Below, piece by piece: positions 47,330-55,339 of a DNA stretch of 64,000 nt. Source of the stretch: JAHEGP01 sp963792875 (GTDB taxonomy: Bacteria; Pseudomonadota; Gammaproteobacteria; Pseudomonadales; JAHEGP01); contig CAWBXV010000006.1 of NCBI GenBank assembly GCA_963792875.1, positions 310,001 through 374,000 on the forward strand, given 5' to 3'. How positions within the stretch are numbered: position 1 is the first letter of the stretch; each line of letters starts with the position of its first letter. A program made the position numbers and the translations under genes. Under the pieces are notes generated by a model. The model was not told the DNA's origin, ran no database searches, and was given only the letters and a program-made list of their open reading frames with translations.

Positions 47330-48576
47330 AAATCGCTATCGTGGGGACGGGCATCGCCGGCTTGACTGCAGCCTATCTGCTGAACCGCGGGCACGATATC
47401 ACGGTGTTCGAGTCCCGGCGGCGGCTGGGAGGCCATACCGCGACCCGCGAGGTGGCAGTGGGCGGGCAGCGCTACGCGGTGGACACAGGGTTCATCGTTT
47501 ACAATGACTGGACCTATCCGGGCTTCATCAAGCTGATGGATCGCCTGGGCGTGGCGTCGCGGCCTTCGGAGATGGGGTTCAGCGTCAGCTGCAGCCAGAG
47601 CGGCCTGGAGTACAGCGGCGCCAGCCTCGACACGCTGTTCGCCCAGCGCCGCAATCTGGTATCGCCGCAGTTTCTGCGCATGGTGTGGGACATCGTGCGC
47701 TTCAATCGGGCCGTCAAAGAGGATCTCGCGCAGGATCGCCTGAGTGCGGACATGACCCTGGGCCAGTATCTGGAGGCGGGCGGCTACGGCCAGAGCTTCT
47801 GCCGCTTTTATCTGATTCCCATGTGCGCCGCCATCTGGTCGGCCGGCACCGACGTGGTGTGGGGCTTTCCGCTGCTGTTTTTTGCCCGCTTTTTCGCCAA
47901 CCACGGCCTGCTCAATATCGACGAGCGGCCGCAATGGCGCACCATCGTCGGCGGCTCCAGCGCCTACCTGGGGCCCTTGTCGGCGAGCTTTGCCGACCGC
48001 ATCCGCCTCAACTGCCCGGTGCAGTGGGTGCGGCGCGGCCCGGAGGGCGTGGTGGTCGCCAGCCAGGAGTTCGGCGAGGAGCGCTACGATGAGGTGGTGC
48101 TGGCCTGCCACAGCGACCAGGCCCTGGCGTTGCTGCGGGATGCGGGCGAGGATGAGCGGGCGGCGCTGGCGGCGATCCCCTACCAGGACAACGAGGTGGT
48201 GCTGCATACCGACGCGTCGCTGCTGCCGCGCTCGCGCAGGACCTGGTCGAGCTGGAATTACCGCCTTACGGCGGCCCGGCAGGAGCGCGCGGTGCTGACC
48301 TATCATATGAACACCCTGCAGGGCATCGAGGCTCCGGTGGAGTTCTGCGTGACGCTCAATCAGACCGATGCCATCGATCCGGGCAGAATTCTGGGGCGCT
48401 ATCATTTCAGCCATCCGGTATTCACACCGGCCGGCATCGAGGCCCAGGCGGCCATCCGAGCGCTCAACGGGCGCCGTCATACCTGGTACTGCGGCGCCTG
48501 GTGCCGCAACGGCTTCCATGAGGACGGCCTGGCCAGCGCCGCGCTGGTGGCCGAGGCCCTGGGAGAACCGCTCTGA
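47326..48576 (+). CDS. FAD-dependent amine-oxidase-like flavoprotein
   Basis: 416-aa flavoprotein of the NAD(P)-binding/amine oxidase superfamily, close to desaturase/isomerase types. The N-terminal dinucleotide motif is MKIAIVGTGIAGLTAAYLL. The second FAD motif FESRRRLGGHTATREV follows, then VDTGFIVYNDWTYPGFIKLM. The substrate region contains YLIPMCAAIWSAGTDVVWGF and the C-terminal segment AWCRNGFHEDGLASAALVAE closes the FAD site. Its neighbours are DUF1365 and a CFA-synthase-like methyltransferase, a recurrent trio thought to alter unsaturated acyl chains. Start and stop overlap both neighbours (ATGA and TGATG). Confidence 0.88.
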   Translation: MKIAIVGTGIAGLTAAYLLNRGHDITVFESRRRLGGHTATREVAVGGQRYAVDTGFIVYNDWTYPGFIKLMDRLGVASRPSEMGFSVSCSQSGLEYSGASLDTLFAQRRNLVSPQFLRMVWDIVRFNRAVKEDLAQDRLSADMTLGQYLEAGGYGQSFCRFYLIPMCAAIWSAGTDVVWGFPLLFFARFFANHGLLNIDERPQWRTIVGGSSAYLGPLSASFADRIRLNCPVQWVRRGPEGVVVASQEFGEERYDEVVLACHSDQALALLRDAGEDERAALAAIPYQDNEVVLHTDASLLPRSRRTWSSWNYRLTAARQERAVLTYHMNTLQGIEAPVEFCVTLNQTDAIDPGRILGRYHFSHPVFTPAGIEAQAAIRALNGRRHTWYCGAWCRNGFHEDGLASAALVAEALGEPL

Positions 48577-49322
48577 TGCACAGCGCCATCTACCGTGGGA
48601 CGGTGCGCCACCGGCGCCTGGGGAATCCCGCCAACAGCTTCCGCTATGGGGTGTTCATGATGTACCTCGACCTGGACGAGCTCGACGCGGTGTTCCGCGG
48701 CAGCTGGCTGTGGTCGACCCGCCGCCCGAGCCTGGCGTGGTTTCGGCGCGCCGACTTTCTGGCCGGCGCCGACGACCTGGCCACCGCCGTGCGCCAGCGG
48801 GTGGCAGCAGCAACCGGCCACACCCCTGCCGGGCCGATCCGGGTGCTGACCAATCTGCGCTACTTCGGTTATATTCAGAACCCCATCACCTGCTATTACT
48901 GCTTCGCCCCCGGTGGGGCGGGGCTGGAATACGTGGTGGTCGAGGTGACCAACACCCCCTGGAAGCAGCGCGTCGCCTACGTGCTGCGCTGTGATCCCGC
49001 CAGCGACAAGCAGCGTATCGAGTTTGACAAGACCCTGCACGTTTCTCCCTTCATGCCCATGGAGATGACCTATCGCTGGTTTGGCAATACCCCGGGCGAC
49101 AAGGTGCAGGTGCACCTGGAGAACCATCGGCAGGGTGCCAAGGCCTTTGACGCGACGCTGCAGCTGGCGCGTGAGGAGATCACGCCGGCGCGCCTGCGCG
49201 GGCTGCTGTGGCGCTACCCTGCGATGACCGTGAAAGTGGCCGCCGGGATCTACTGGCAGGCCGCAAAGTTGTTTTTTATCAAGCGCGTACGCTTCTACGG
49301 CAATCCCCACACACAGGCATAG
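48576..49322 (+). CDS. DUF1365 family protein
   Basis: The 248-aa product starts MHSAIYRGTVRHRRLGNPAN, the diagnostic DUF1365 opening. It continues with YGVFMMYLDLDELDAVFRG, TNLRYFGYIQNPITCYYCF and DKTLHVSPFMPMEMTYRWF. No catalytic assignment is known to me. The family almost always lies between an FAD amine-oxidase-like gene and a CFA-like methyltransferase gene, as here, which implies a role in the same lipid modification. Its ATG shares one base with the preceding stop. Confidence 0.92.
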   Translation: MHSAIYRGTVRHRRLGNPANSFRYGVFMMYLDLDELDAVFRGSWLWSTRRPSLAWFRRADFLAGADDLATAVRQRVAAATGHTPAGPIRVLTNLRYFGYIQNPITCYYCFAPGGAGLEYVVVEVTNTPWKQRVAYVLRCDPASDKQRIEFDKTLHVSPFMPMEMTYRWFGNTPGDKVQVHLENHRQGAKAFDATLQLAREEITPARLRGLLWRYPAMTVKVAAGIYWQAAKLFFIKRVRFYGNPHTQA

Positions 49323-49334
49323 AGAGGAAACACC

Positions 49335-50609
49335 ATGCGCGGCAGTGACATCGCCCAGCGGCGAACGGCGACCTTCGGCAGGCAGGGCTTCTGGGATGGC
49401 GTCGCACGGCGTCAGGTATTCCGTCTGCTGGAGCGGCTGCAGTATGGCCGGCTGGTCATTCATGAGGCCGACGGCGAGACGCTCGAATTCGGCCAGGCCA
49501 TGGCCGACGCGGCAGTGATCGCCCACTGGTACGTCGAGCATCCCTCGGTGTACGCGCGGGTGGCGCTGGATGGTTCGGTCGGGGCCGGTGAGACCTATAT
49601 GGCCGGTCACTGGCACTCGCCGGACCTGGTCAAGCTGGTACGCCTGTTTGCCCTGAATCTGGCGCTGATCAATGCTTTCGAGCGCGTCAGTCCGGCGCTG
49701 TCGGGGCTGGCGCGGCGCGTCGGGCATGGCCTGCGGCGCAATACGCGGCGCCGCGCGCGGGACAACATCCGCGCCCACTACGATCTGAGCAATGACTTTT
49801 TCGCGCTGTTCCTCGACCCCTCCATGATGTATTCCGCCGCGATCTACCCTGGCGAGCAGGCCACGCTGGAGGAGGCCGCGGTATACAAGATTCGCCACAT
49901 CTGTGAGCGGCTCGATCTTCAGCCCGGCGACCACCTGCTGGAGATCGGCACCGGCTGGGGGGCGCTGGCGGTGTACGCGGCGCAGCACTACGGCTGCCGC
50001 GTGACCACTACCACGCTGTCGGCCGAACAGTACCGGCTGGCCTGCGCCCGGGTGGCGGCCGCGGGGCTGGGAGACCGGGTCGAGGTGCTCCAGCGCGATT
50101 ACCGCGAACTCGCGGGCAGTTACGACAAGCTGGTCTCCGTCGAGATGATCGAGGCGGTCGGCCACCAGTACTACGCCGAGTATTTCCGCCGCTGCAGCGA
50201 TCTGCTCAAGCCCGATGGGCTGATGCTGATCCAGGCGATCACCATCCCCGACCAGCGCTATCAACAGGCTCTGGGCTCGGTGGACTTCATCCAGAAGTAC
50301 ATCTTTCCCGGCGGCTGCCTGCCCTCCCTGGCCGTCATCGCCGGCCACGTCGCCAGCGATACCGACCTGCAGATCGTGGGCCTGGAGGACATCACCGGCC
50401 ACTACGCCAGAACCCTGCAGCACTGGCGGGAGCGGTTTTTGCAGCGCGAGGAGCAGGTAAGGGCACTGGGCTTCGACGACGCCTTCGTCCGCATGTGGGA
50501 GTTCTATCTGGCCTACTGCGAGGGTGGCTTCCTCGAGCGGTCGATCGGTACCGCGCAGATACTGATGGCCAAGCCGCGGCGGTGTCAGCTGCCTGCGGTG
50601 GCGCACTAG
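49335..50609 (+). CDS. Cyclopropane-fatty-acyl-phospholipid synthase family methyltransferase
   Basis: SAM-dependent enzyme acting on acyl chains of membrane phospholipids. The product is 424 aa. The N-terminal lipid-binding part includes SVGAGETYMAGHWHSPDLV. The diagnostic NIRAHYDLSNDFFALFLDPS and MMYSAAIY precede the SAM motif LLEIGTGWGALAVYAAQHYG and the active-site segment VSVEMIEAVGHQYYAEYFRR. The C-terminal HYARTLQHWRERF is family-typical. Ribosome site GAGGAAA precedes ATG 49335. In the RpoE/ChrR context the product may be a methylated or furan fatty acid instead of a simple cyclopropane; that is inference. Confidence 0.93.
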   Translation: MRGSDIAQRRTATFGRQGFWDGVARRQVFRLLERLQYGRLVIHEADGETLEFGQAMADAAVIAHWYVEHPSVYARVALDGSVGAGETYMAGHWHSPDLVKLVRLFALNLALINAFERVSPALSGLARRVGHGLRRNTRRRARDNIRAHYDLSNDFFALFLDPSMMYSAAIYPGEQATLEEAAVYKIRHICERLDLQPGDHLLEIGTGWGALAVYAAQHYGCRVTTTTLSAEQYRLACARVAAAGLGDRVEVLQRDYRELAGSYDKLVSVEMIEAVGHQYYAEYFRRCSDLLKPDGLMLIQAITIPDQRYQQALGSVDFIQKYIFPGGCLPSLAVIAGHVASDTDLQIVGLEDITGHYARTLQHWRERFLQREEQVRALGFDDAFVRMWEFYLAYCEGGFLERSIGTAQILMAKPRRCQLPAVAH

Positions 50610-50622
50610 CGGGGCGCAGCGC

Positions 50623-51192
50623 GTGGGGGATGGCGATAGCGAGCCGCTGCCCGCGGGACACCTCGCGGCGGCGCCGACGAAGAGCGCGCACGTCGTGCCT
50701 GGCAAGGCCATCGCCAATGCGGTGCTGTTTCAAATCGGCTGGCTGGTATGCCTGCTGGGTGGATCGACTGCGGCGCTGGCGTTTGCCGTGCCGTACCTGT
50801 GGCTGCATTTCGCCTGGGTCAGTGACAACCCGCGGGAGTGGCGGTTCGTGGTCGGGGCCGGCGTGCTCGGTATCGCATTGGACGCCGTGGCGCTCAGCTG
50901 CGGGGTGTTTGGCTTCGTCGACGGGGCCATCTACCCGCCGTGGATGGTAGTGCTGTGGCTGTTGTTTGCCACCCTGGTGCCCCATGGCCTGCGGTGGCTG
51001 CAGGGTCGCTGGCTGTTGGCGGCGGCCCTGGGCGCGGTGGGCGGCACCCTGAGCTACGTCGCCGGGGTTCGCCTGGGCGTGGCCCGCGTGGACGATCTGT
51101 GGCGGGCCGCCGCGTGGTGGTCCGCACAGTGGGCAGTGCTGATGCCGCTGTTGCTGGCGATGGCGAACCGGAACCGCGCGGCCGCCACCTAG
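50623..51192 (+). CDS. DUF2878 membrane protein
   Basis: About 189 aa with five to six membrane helices: NAVLFQIGWLVCLLGGSTAA, FAVPYLWLHFAWV, FVVGAGVLGIALDAVALSCG, WMVVLWLLFATLVPHGLRWL and WLLAAALGAVGGTLSYVAG. The LFQIGW start and the GTLSYVAGVRLG motif fit DUF2878. The reported start is a GTG at 50623 without a clear ribosome site; GTG 50695 would give a protein beginning at the first helix, closer to typical family length. Last gene of the SDR-FAD-DUF1365-CFA operon, function unknown. Confidence 0.8.
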   Translation: MGDGDSEPLPAGHLAAAPTKSAHVVPGKAIANAVLFQIGWLVCLLGGSTAALAFAVPYLWLHFAWVSDNPREWRFVVGAGVLGIALDAVALSCGVFGFVDGAIYPPWMVVLWLLFATLVPHGLRWLQGRWLLAAALGAVGGTLSYVAGVRLGVARVDDLWRAAAWWSAQWAVLMPLLLAMANRNRAAAT

Positions 51193-51358
51193 CGGGTCAT
51201 CGGGCACGCCATCATGGCGGTACGGTGGCTGTGGGGTGACGCGCGCAGCTGCCGGCAAAGTTCCCTTGTCGCGTTGACGACAGTAGCTACACTTGGTCGG
51301 GTAAGGCGCCGCAGCAGGATGCTGGGTGTTCGACCATCGTGACAGGGAGGTTATTGCC

Positions 51359-51766
51359 ATGCGTTGTACAGTCTTTGCCGTGCTCCAGCTTGCGTTGCTC
51401 GTGGCGTCGCTGCCAGCTTCCGGCCAGACGCTGTGCCGATGGGCGGACGCTCACGGCCAGACCCATTTCGGCGATCTTCGCGCGGCGCAGGGCGATTGCC
51501 AGCCCGTGGACCTGACAGCGCTGCCTGCAATCAACATCCAGCAACCTCCGGCCGGCGCACCCTCTCGTGCTGCCAGGACGGCGACACGACCGCGCTCGCG
51601 CATGGCGCGCAGTACCGCTGCCTCCCGCAGCGACTGCGAGGCCTATCGCGAGCGCATCCGCACCATCGAGCAGCAGCTGCGGCAGGGCTACCGCGAGCCG
51701 GCCGGCAGCCGCCTGCACGCGCGCAAGCGCCGCTGGTCGGGGCTGCTGTATGAGCGCTGCTATTGA
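51359..51766 (+). CDS. Exported DUF4124-like small protein
   Basis: 135-aa protein with a clear signal peptide (MRCTVFAVLQLALLVASLPA, cut near ASGQ). Just after it, TLCRWADAHGQTHFGD matches the DUF4124 opening, where the usual Y-K-W-x-D-x-x-G-x-x-x-Y-S-D pattern appears with substitutions. A low-complexity Arg/Ala linker and a basic C-terminal helix (CEAYRERIRTIEQQLRQGY) end with a cysteine near the terminus (LLYERCY). Ribosome site CAGGGAGG precedes ATG 51359. Periplasmic role unknown. Confidence 0.7.
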   Translation: MRCTVFAVLQLALLVASLPASGQTLCRWADAHGQTHFGDLRAAQGDCQPVDLTALPAINIQQPPAGAPSRAARTATRPRSRMARSTAASRSDCEAYRERIRTIEQQLRQGYREPAGSRLHARKRRWSGLLYERCY

Positions 51767-51770
51767 ATTT

Positions 51771-51800
51771 CCATGCCCCTTGTATCCATGCCCCCTTGTA
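51771..51800 (+). repeat. Short direct repeat before ssrA
   Basis: CCATGCCCCTTGTA (51771-51784) and CCATGCCCCCTTGTA (51786-51800) are two near-identical copies, period 15, in the gap between the DUF4124 gene and ssrA. Confidence 0.7.
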
Positions 51801-51858
51801 ATGTGCCGGCGTGGCCCCATTATTGGAATTGGGTGAGCAAGTGCGAGGCGAGATGAGT

Positions 51859-51864
51859 TATACT
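51859..51864 (+). promoter_or_regulatory. Probable -10 box of the ssrA promoter
   Basis: TATACT at 51859-51864, 29 bp before the tmRNA 5' end. The -35 region at the expected spacing (51836-51841, AGCAAG) is poor, so only the -10 is supported by sequence. Confidence 0.45.
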
Positions 51865-51987
51865 TGGCTCGCACTCTCTAAACCACGGTCAACGGGGGCG
51901 ATTAGGATTCGACGACGATTACGAACCTTTGTGTGCATGTCGTGATGGCAGCCAATCACGTAAATCCAAAGCTGCAAACTAATAGTT

Positions 51988-52020
51988 GCCAACGACGACA
52001 ACTACGCTTTAGCGGCTTAA
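51988..52020 (+). other. tmRNA tag-peptide reading frame (ANDDNYALAA)
   Basis: GCC AAC GAC GAC AAC TAC GCT TTA GCG GCT TAA encodes the proteolysis tag ANDDNYALAA; E. coli has ANDENYALAA, and the Asp variant is the one I know from Pseudomonas. The terminal LAA is the ClpXP degron. Confidence 0.95.
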
Positions 52021-52229
52021 ACCCCGCTAACGGTCGCTAACGGATGCTTGTAAACGGAACGCGACCGCCATATAGAACAAGCTAGCGGTGAAGCTCGCCT
52101 GAGGTCGATCCGCGAAACTATTGATCAGGATCGCCAATCACGTCCTGCCCGTCGGGCTGTATGCGGCTAAATCAATAGACGGAATCTAAACATGTAGAGC
52201 GCAAAGCAGAGGATCGGCGGACGCGGGTT

Positions 52230-52250
52230 CAACTCCCGCCGCCTCCACCA
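52230..52250 (+). other. Likely attachment-site core at the ssrA 3' end
   Basis: The last 21 bases of ssrA (T-arm to CCA) are the usual crossover core for tyrosine integrases that target tmRNA. Island-like genes follow, but no second copy of this core and no integrase gene is seen in the window, so the other junction would lie further right. Confidence 0.3.
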
Positions 52251-52264
52251 TTTAAAAAAGACAG

Positions 52265-52309
52265 ACCCGTCCACTAACCGCGTCCGGTTGTTGGACGGGT
52301 TTTGTTTTT
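52265..52309 (+). terminator. Rho-independent terminator of ssrA
   Basis: ACCCGTCCA (52265-52273) pairs with TGGACGGGT (52292-52300). Inside it AACC (52276-52279) pairs with GGTT (52286-52289), and a T-rich run TTTTGTTTTT follows. A strong intrinsic terminator 15 bp after the encoded CCA. Confidence 0.88.
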
Positions 52310-52364
52310 CTGCGTATTGTCAGCGACTTACGTCGCTTTCAGGGTGTCGGCGCTGCCGCCCCGA

Positions 52365-52553
52365 TCACTCCCGTTTCGGGAAATCCGTCATACCCCGCTT
52401 CTCTTTCGCCTCAAAATTCTCCGCATTCTTACCCCCATTCTCCGGACCTCGTCCGGTTTCCTGCATTTTTTCCTGCAATCGCTGTTCGGCGATTTCGTCG
52501 GCAAACTGGTTGATACTTTTCATGATTCCGTCAAACAGATCGTTGATGTCCAT
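52365..52553 (-). CDS. Small orphan protein, 62 aa
   Basis: MDINDLFDGIMKSINQFADE opens a predicted amphipathic helix; then a Glu/Gln/Lys-rich helix (IAEQRLQEKMQE) and a charged, disordered tail (Gly/Asn/Glu/Lys). GAGGAG sits 9-10 bases before the ATG at 52553, which is the main argument that it is real. I do not recognise the family. It lies between the ssrA terminator and the restriction locus and reads toward ssrA, so it may be island cargo or a remnant of the integration module. Confidence 0.5.
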   Translation of the reverse strand: MDINDLFDGIMKSINQFADEIAEQRLQEKMQETGRGPENGGKNAENFEAKEKRGMTDFPKRE

Positions 52554-52583
52554 GGTCGGTCGCTCCTCGTTGTGGTTTATGCC

Positions 52584-52666
52584 CTTACTTACCGGAGAGA
52601 CGGAGAAAGTGTCGGGCGTCTGACTGAAATTTTTTCGTGCTGGCCTTCTGAGGGCTTACTTACCGG
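52584..52666. repeat. Pair of 12-bp direct repeats, 71 bp apart
   Basis: CTTACTTACCGG occurs at 52584-52595 and 52655-52666. Both lie upstream of the 62-aa orphan (which reads leftward) and 135-217 bp before the restriction-operon promoter, so they could be binding sites for a regulator such as the adjacent HTH protein. Two copies only; function unproven. Confidence 0.6.
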
Positions 52667-52800
52667 GTGACCGTCGAGATGTGTCGGTTCAGGTCGTAAA
52701 AAATCTTGGCCACTCCTTGTCGCTTGTTCGGCCAAGCTGGCACACGACCTATGGCGTCGATTGAATAAGGATAAATTCGGTCGAAATCGGCAAAGATCGT

Positions 52801-52830
52801 TTGACTTCGCACGAATACCCTTTGTATATT
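52801..52830 (+). promoter_or_regulatory. Strong promoter of the HTH-hsd operon
   Basis: TTGACT (52801-52806), 18-bp spacer, TATATT (52825-52830), with further AT-rich sequence around it. It is the best sigma-70 promoter in the window and lies 97 bp before the HTH gene. A GC-rich hairpin in the leader (52851-52872) could modulate expression. Confidence 0.7.
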
Positions 52831-52926
52831 AAGGGAGTTTTTAACCTGGGGGAGGTGCGTCCAGCACCCTCCTGTTTCGCCTCTGGCGGACGTGGCCGCA
52901 AACCAAACGCCCGTGGAGTTTTGAGC

Positions 52927-53142
52927 ATGAACGAGATGGAAGACCGCTGGTTGTCGATAACCGAGATCTGCAAGTACCTCGGGGTCAGCAATGACACCGT
53001 GTACAAGTGGATCGACAGGCATGGCATGCCCGCGCACCGCATGGGCCGCCTCTGGAAGTTCAAGAAAAGCCAGGTGGATGCGTGGGTTGAATCCGGCGGC
53101 GCGGCGGAACCCGGCAACACCAGCCCCGGCGGCAAACAATAA
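52927..53142 (+). CDS. Excisionase-type (MerR-like winged) HTH protein heading the restriction operon
   Basis: 71-aa DNA-binding protein: DRWLSITEICKYLGVSNDTV then YKWIDRHGMPAHRMGRLWKF, the standard excisionase/HTH_17 pattern in which the HTH is followed by a wing (GRLWKFKKSQVDAWV). A Gly/Pro/Ser tail ends it. GGAG lies 8 bases before ATG 52927. It is 14 bp upstream of hsdM and shares its promoter, so I infer a transcriptional regulator of the restriction genes. An excisionase role is less likely because no integrase is adjacent. Confidence 0.85.
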   Translation: MNEMEDRWLSITEICKYLGVSNDTVYKWIDRHGMPAHRMGRLWKFKKSQVDAWVESGGAAEPGNTSPGGKQ

Positions 53143-53156
53143 GGAATGGAGCATTC

Positions 53157-55339
53157 ATGAATCTGACCGAACTTCTCACCACGCTCGAAGCGCCCATCGT
53201 GGTGCGCCCCACCCGGCGCATGACCCAGGGCGAGCTGGAGAGCTATCTCGACAAGGCCGCCGACATCCTGCGCGGCAATGCCGACCATTCCGAGTTTCGC
53301 GGCTATGTGTTCGCCCTGCTGTTCTACAAGCGCATCAACGACTGCTATGAGGAAGAGGTCCGCACCCAGGCCGATACCCTGATCAAGGCGGGCGTGGAGC
53401 AGGAGCAGGCGCTGCAACTGGCCCGCGATCCGCAGAACCACCATTTCATCGTCCCCGAGGCGGCGGACTGGGCCAAGGTCGCCCGCACCGCCAAGGGCCA
53501 GCTCGGCCAGGCGCTGAACGACGCCATGCTCGCCATCGAGCGGGCCAATGCCCACCGGCAGAACAATTTCGACGGCATCCTCACCGGCAAGATCGATTTC
53601 AACAAGCAGGACGAGCTGCCCCGCGACAAGCTGGTCAACCTGATCAACCACTTCGGCAGCCAGACCTTCGACCGCGCCCACGTCTCCGACGATCTGTTCG
53701 GCAACGCCTACGAGTACCTGATCCGCAACTTCGCCAGCAAGGCAGGCAAGTCGAGCGGCGAGTTCTACACCCCGGCCGAGGTGGGCTTTCTCATGTCCGA
53801 GATGCTGGAGCCAAAAGCCGGGCATGAGCATCTGCGACTGGGCCAGCGGCTCCGGCGGCCTGCTGCTCCAGTGTATCCGCTATGTGAAGAAGCACGGCGG
53901 CGACGTGCGCCAGCTCTTCCTGCACGGCCAGGAGTCCAACGTCGCCACCTACAACATCTCGCGCATCAACATGATCCTGCATGGCGTGCCGGTGTGGGAA
54001 CACAAACAGGGCGACTAGCTTGCGCGACCCGCGTCACCTCACCAGCGCCAACCGCCTCAAGACGTTCGACCGCATCATCATGAATCCCCCCTTCTCGCTG
54101 GAGGACTGGGGCCACGACACGGTGGCCAGCGGCGACAAGTTCGGCCGCCTTTCGTTTGGCATGCCGCCCGCCTCCAATGGCGACTGGGCCTGGCTACAGC
54201 AGATCGCCAAGTCGCTGAAGGACCTCGACCCGGAAACCGGCGAATCCGGCAAGGGGATGGTGGTCATGTCCCAGGGGGTGCTGTTTCGCGGCCAGCCGGA
54301 ACAGACCGAAGAAGAGGACGGCCAGAATCAGAAGGCCGATGCCGAATACGTGATTCGGCGCGGCTTCGTGGAGGCGGACCTGATCGAGTGTATTGTGGTG
54401 CTCCCCTCCAAGCTCTTCTATGGCAACGGCGTGCCCGCCTGTTTGCTGCTGCTTAACAAGAACAAGCAGGAAGGGCGCAAGGGCAAGACCCTGATGATCT
54501 GGAACTCACGCCATTTCCAGAAGGCCAACCCGCAGAACCTGCTGCGCCCCTCCGACCTGATGCGCATCCTGGTGCCCTGGCGCGCCTTTGGCGATCTGGA
54601 ACAGGCCAAGACCCTGGTGGAGAGCCACGCCGCGCAACTGATCCGCGAGGTGGAGGCGAACCGCGACCAGCGCCTGGCCGACATCGAAGGCGCCTTCGGC
54701 CCGGTGCTCGCGCCGCTGGCAAGGCTGATGGCCGAACAGGCCGAACTCGACGCGCTGGACCTCAAGGTGGCCGCCGTCAACGACGCCATCGCCCCCGAAC
54801 ACAAATGGTTCGGCCCGCTCGCCCCGCTCAAGGCGGAGGTGGAGCAGGTTCAGGCCGAAATCGACGCCGCCGGGCGTGGTGAGAAGGCGGCGCTCAAGGC
54901 CAAACTCGCCAAGCCCAAGAAGGAATTCGATGATGCCCGCAAGCAACTCATCGCCGCGATCAAGGCGCACTTGAAACAGCTCAACAAGGCAATCAAGGAG
55001 CTGAACAAACTGCAGGAGGAACGCGACAGCCGAGAGCAGGAGATTCGCCTTGCCGCCGAGCGCGAGATTGCTCATTTGAACGAGGCGGCCGACGACCTGC
55101 GCCGCATCTGCAACGATCCCGACGAGGCCCGCCGCTACTTCGCCTTGGTGGACAAGGCCGAGATCGAGGAGAACGAATTTAATCTAAACCTGCCGCGTTA
55201 CGTGGATACCTTTGAGCCGGAGACGGTAGTGCCTTTGCCTGATGCGGTGCGAAACCTCAAAGCATCCGAAATTTTCGCAGCTACAGCAAGGGCGGAGCTT
55301 GAGCGAATATTTACGCAAGTGGGAGTCGACCAAGGATGA
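53157..55339 (+). pseudogene. hsdM: Type I restriction-modification DNA methyltransferase subunit, two frameshifts
   Basis: N6-adenine methyltransferase subunit that, with HsdS, marks host DNA. Joining three frames (53157-53819, 53824-54015, 54020-55339) gives about 726 aa. The N-terminal HsdM helical domain is followed by the SAM site, which reads ICDWASGSGGLLLQCIRYV, with Trp-Ala-Ser where D-P-x-x-G-S-G is usual. The catalytic IIMNPPFSLEDWGHDT comes next, then a long C-terminal coiled coil of alternating Glu/Lys/Leu (about 160 residues). Frameshift 1 is one extra G in GGG at 53820-53822; frameshift 2 is one extra base at 54016-54019, which creates a TAG. No other disruption is seen. Both could be sequencing errors. 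The stop overlaps the hsdS start (ATGA). GGAG precedes ATG 53157. Confidence 0.88.

Larger units (their letters stand above)
51894..52250 (+). ncRNA. ssrA: tmRNA (transfer-messenger RNA)
   Basis: One-piece tmRNA of about 357 nt that rescues stalled ribosomes. The 5' end GGGGGCGATTAGGATTCGAC and the 3' end CCCGCCGCCTCCACCA form the tRNA-like domain: GGGGGCG pairs with CGCCTCC (one G-U), and GTTCAACTCCC is the T-loop. The CCA is encoded. The tag frame starts with resume codon GCC at 51988 and ends in TAA. Pseudoknot stems fill the rest. The 3' end is a frequent integration site for genomic islands, and the DNA to the right is consistent with that. Confidence 0.97.
52554..52926. other. 373-bp region without a convincing gene, left side of the defence island
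   Basis: Holds a pair of 12-bp direct repeats (52584-52595, 52655-52666) and the strong rightward promoter at 52801-52830. A leader hairpin, GGAGGTGC (52851-52858) against GCACCCTCC (52864-52872) with one bulged C, also lies here. Open frames crossing it on the minus strand overlap the promoter and hsdM and do not look coding. Base composition is visibly more AT-rich than the chromosome to the left. Confidence 0.6.

Noticed and set aside
52288..52670. Two rightward open frames after the ssrA terminator
   Set aside because: They start inside the terminator stem, lack ribosome sites and overlap the better-supported 62-aa gene on the other strand.
52749..53831. 360-codon minus-strand frame across the HTH gene and the start of hsdM
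   Set aside because: It covers a strong rightward promoter and two recognisable rightward genes; its translation shows no domain.
53157..55339. Treating the hsdM pieces as separate genes, or as programmed frameshifting
   Set aside because: The three pieces are collinear parts of one HsdM; the shift sites are not slippery heptamers and further indels of the same kind hit four genes in the region.
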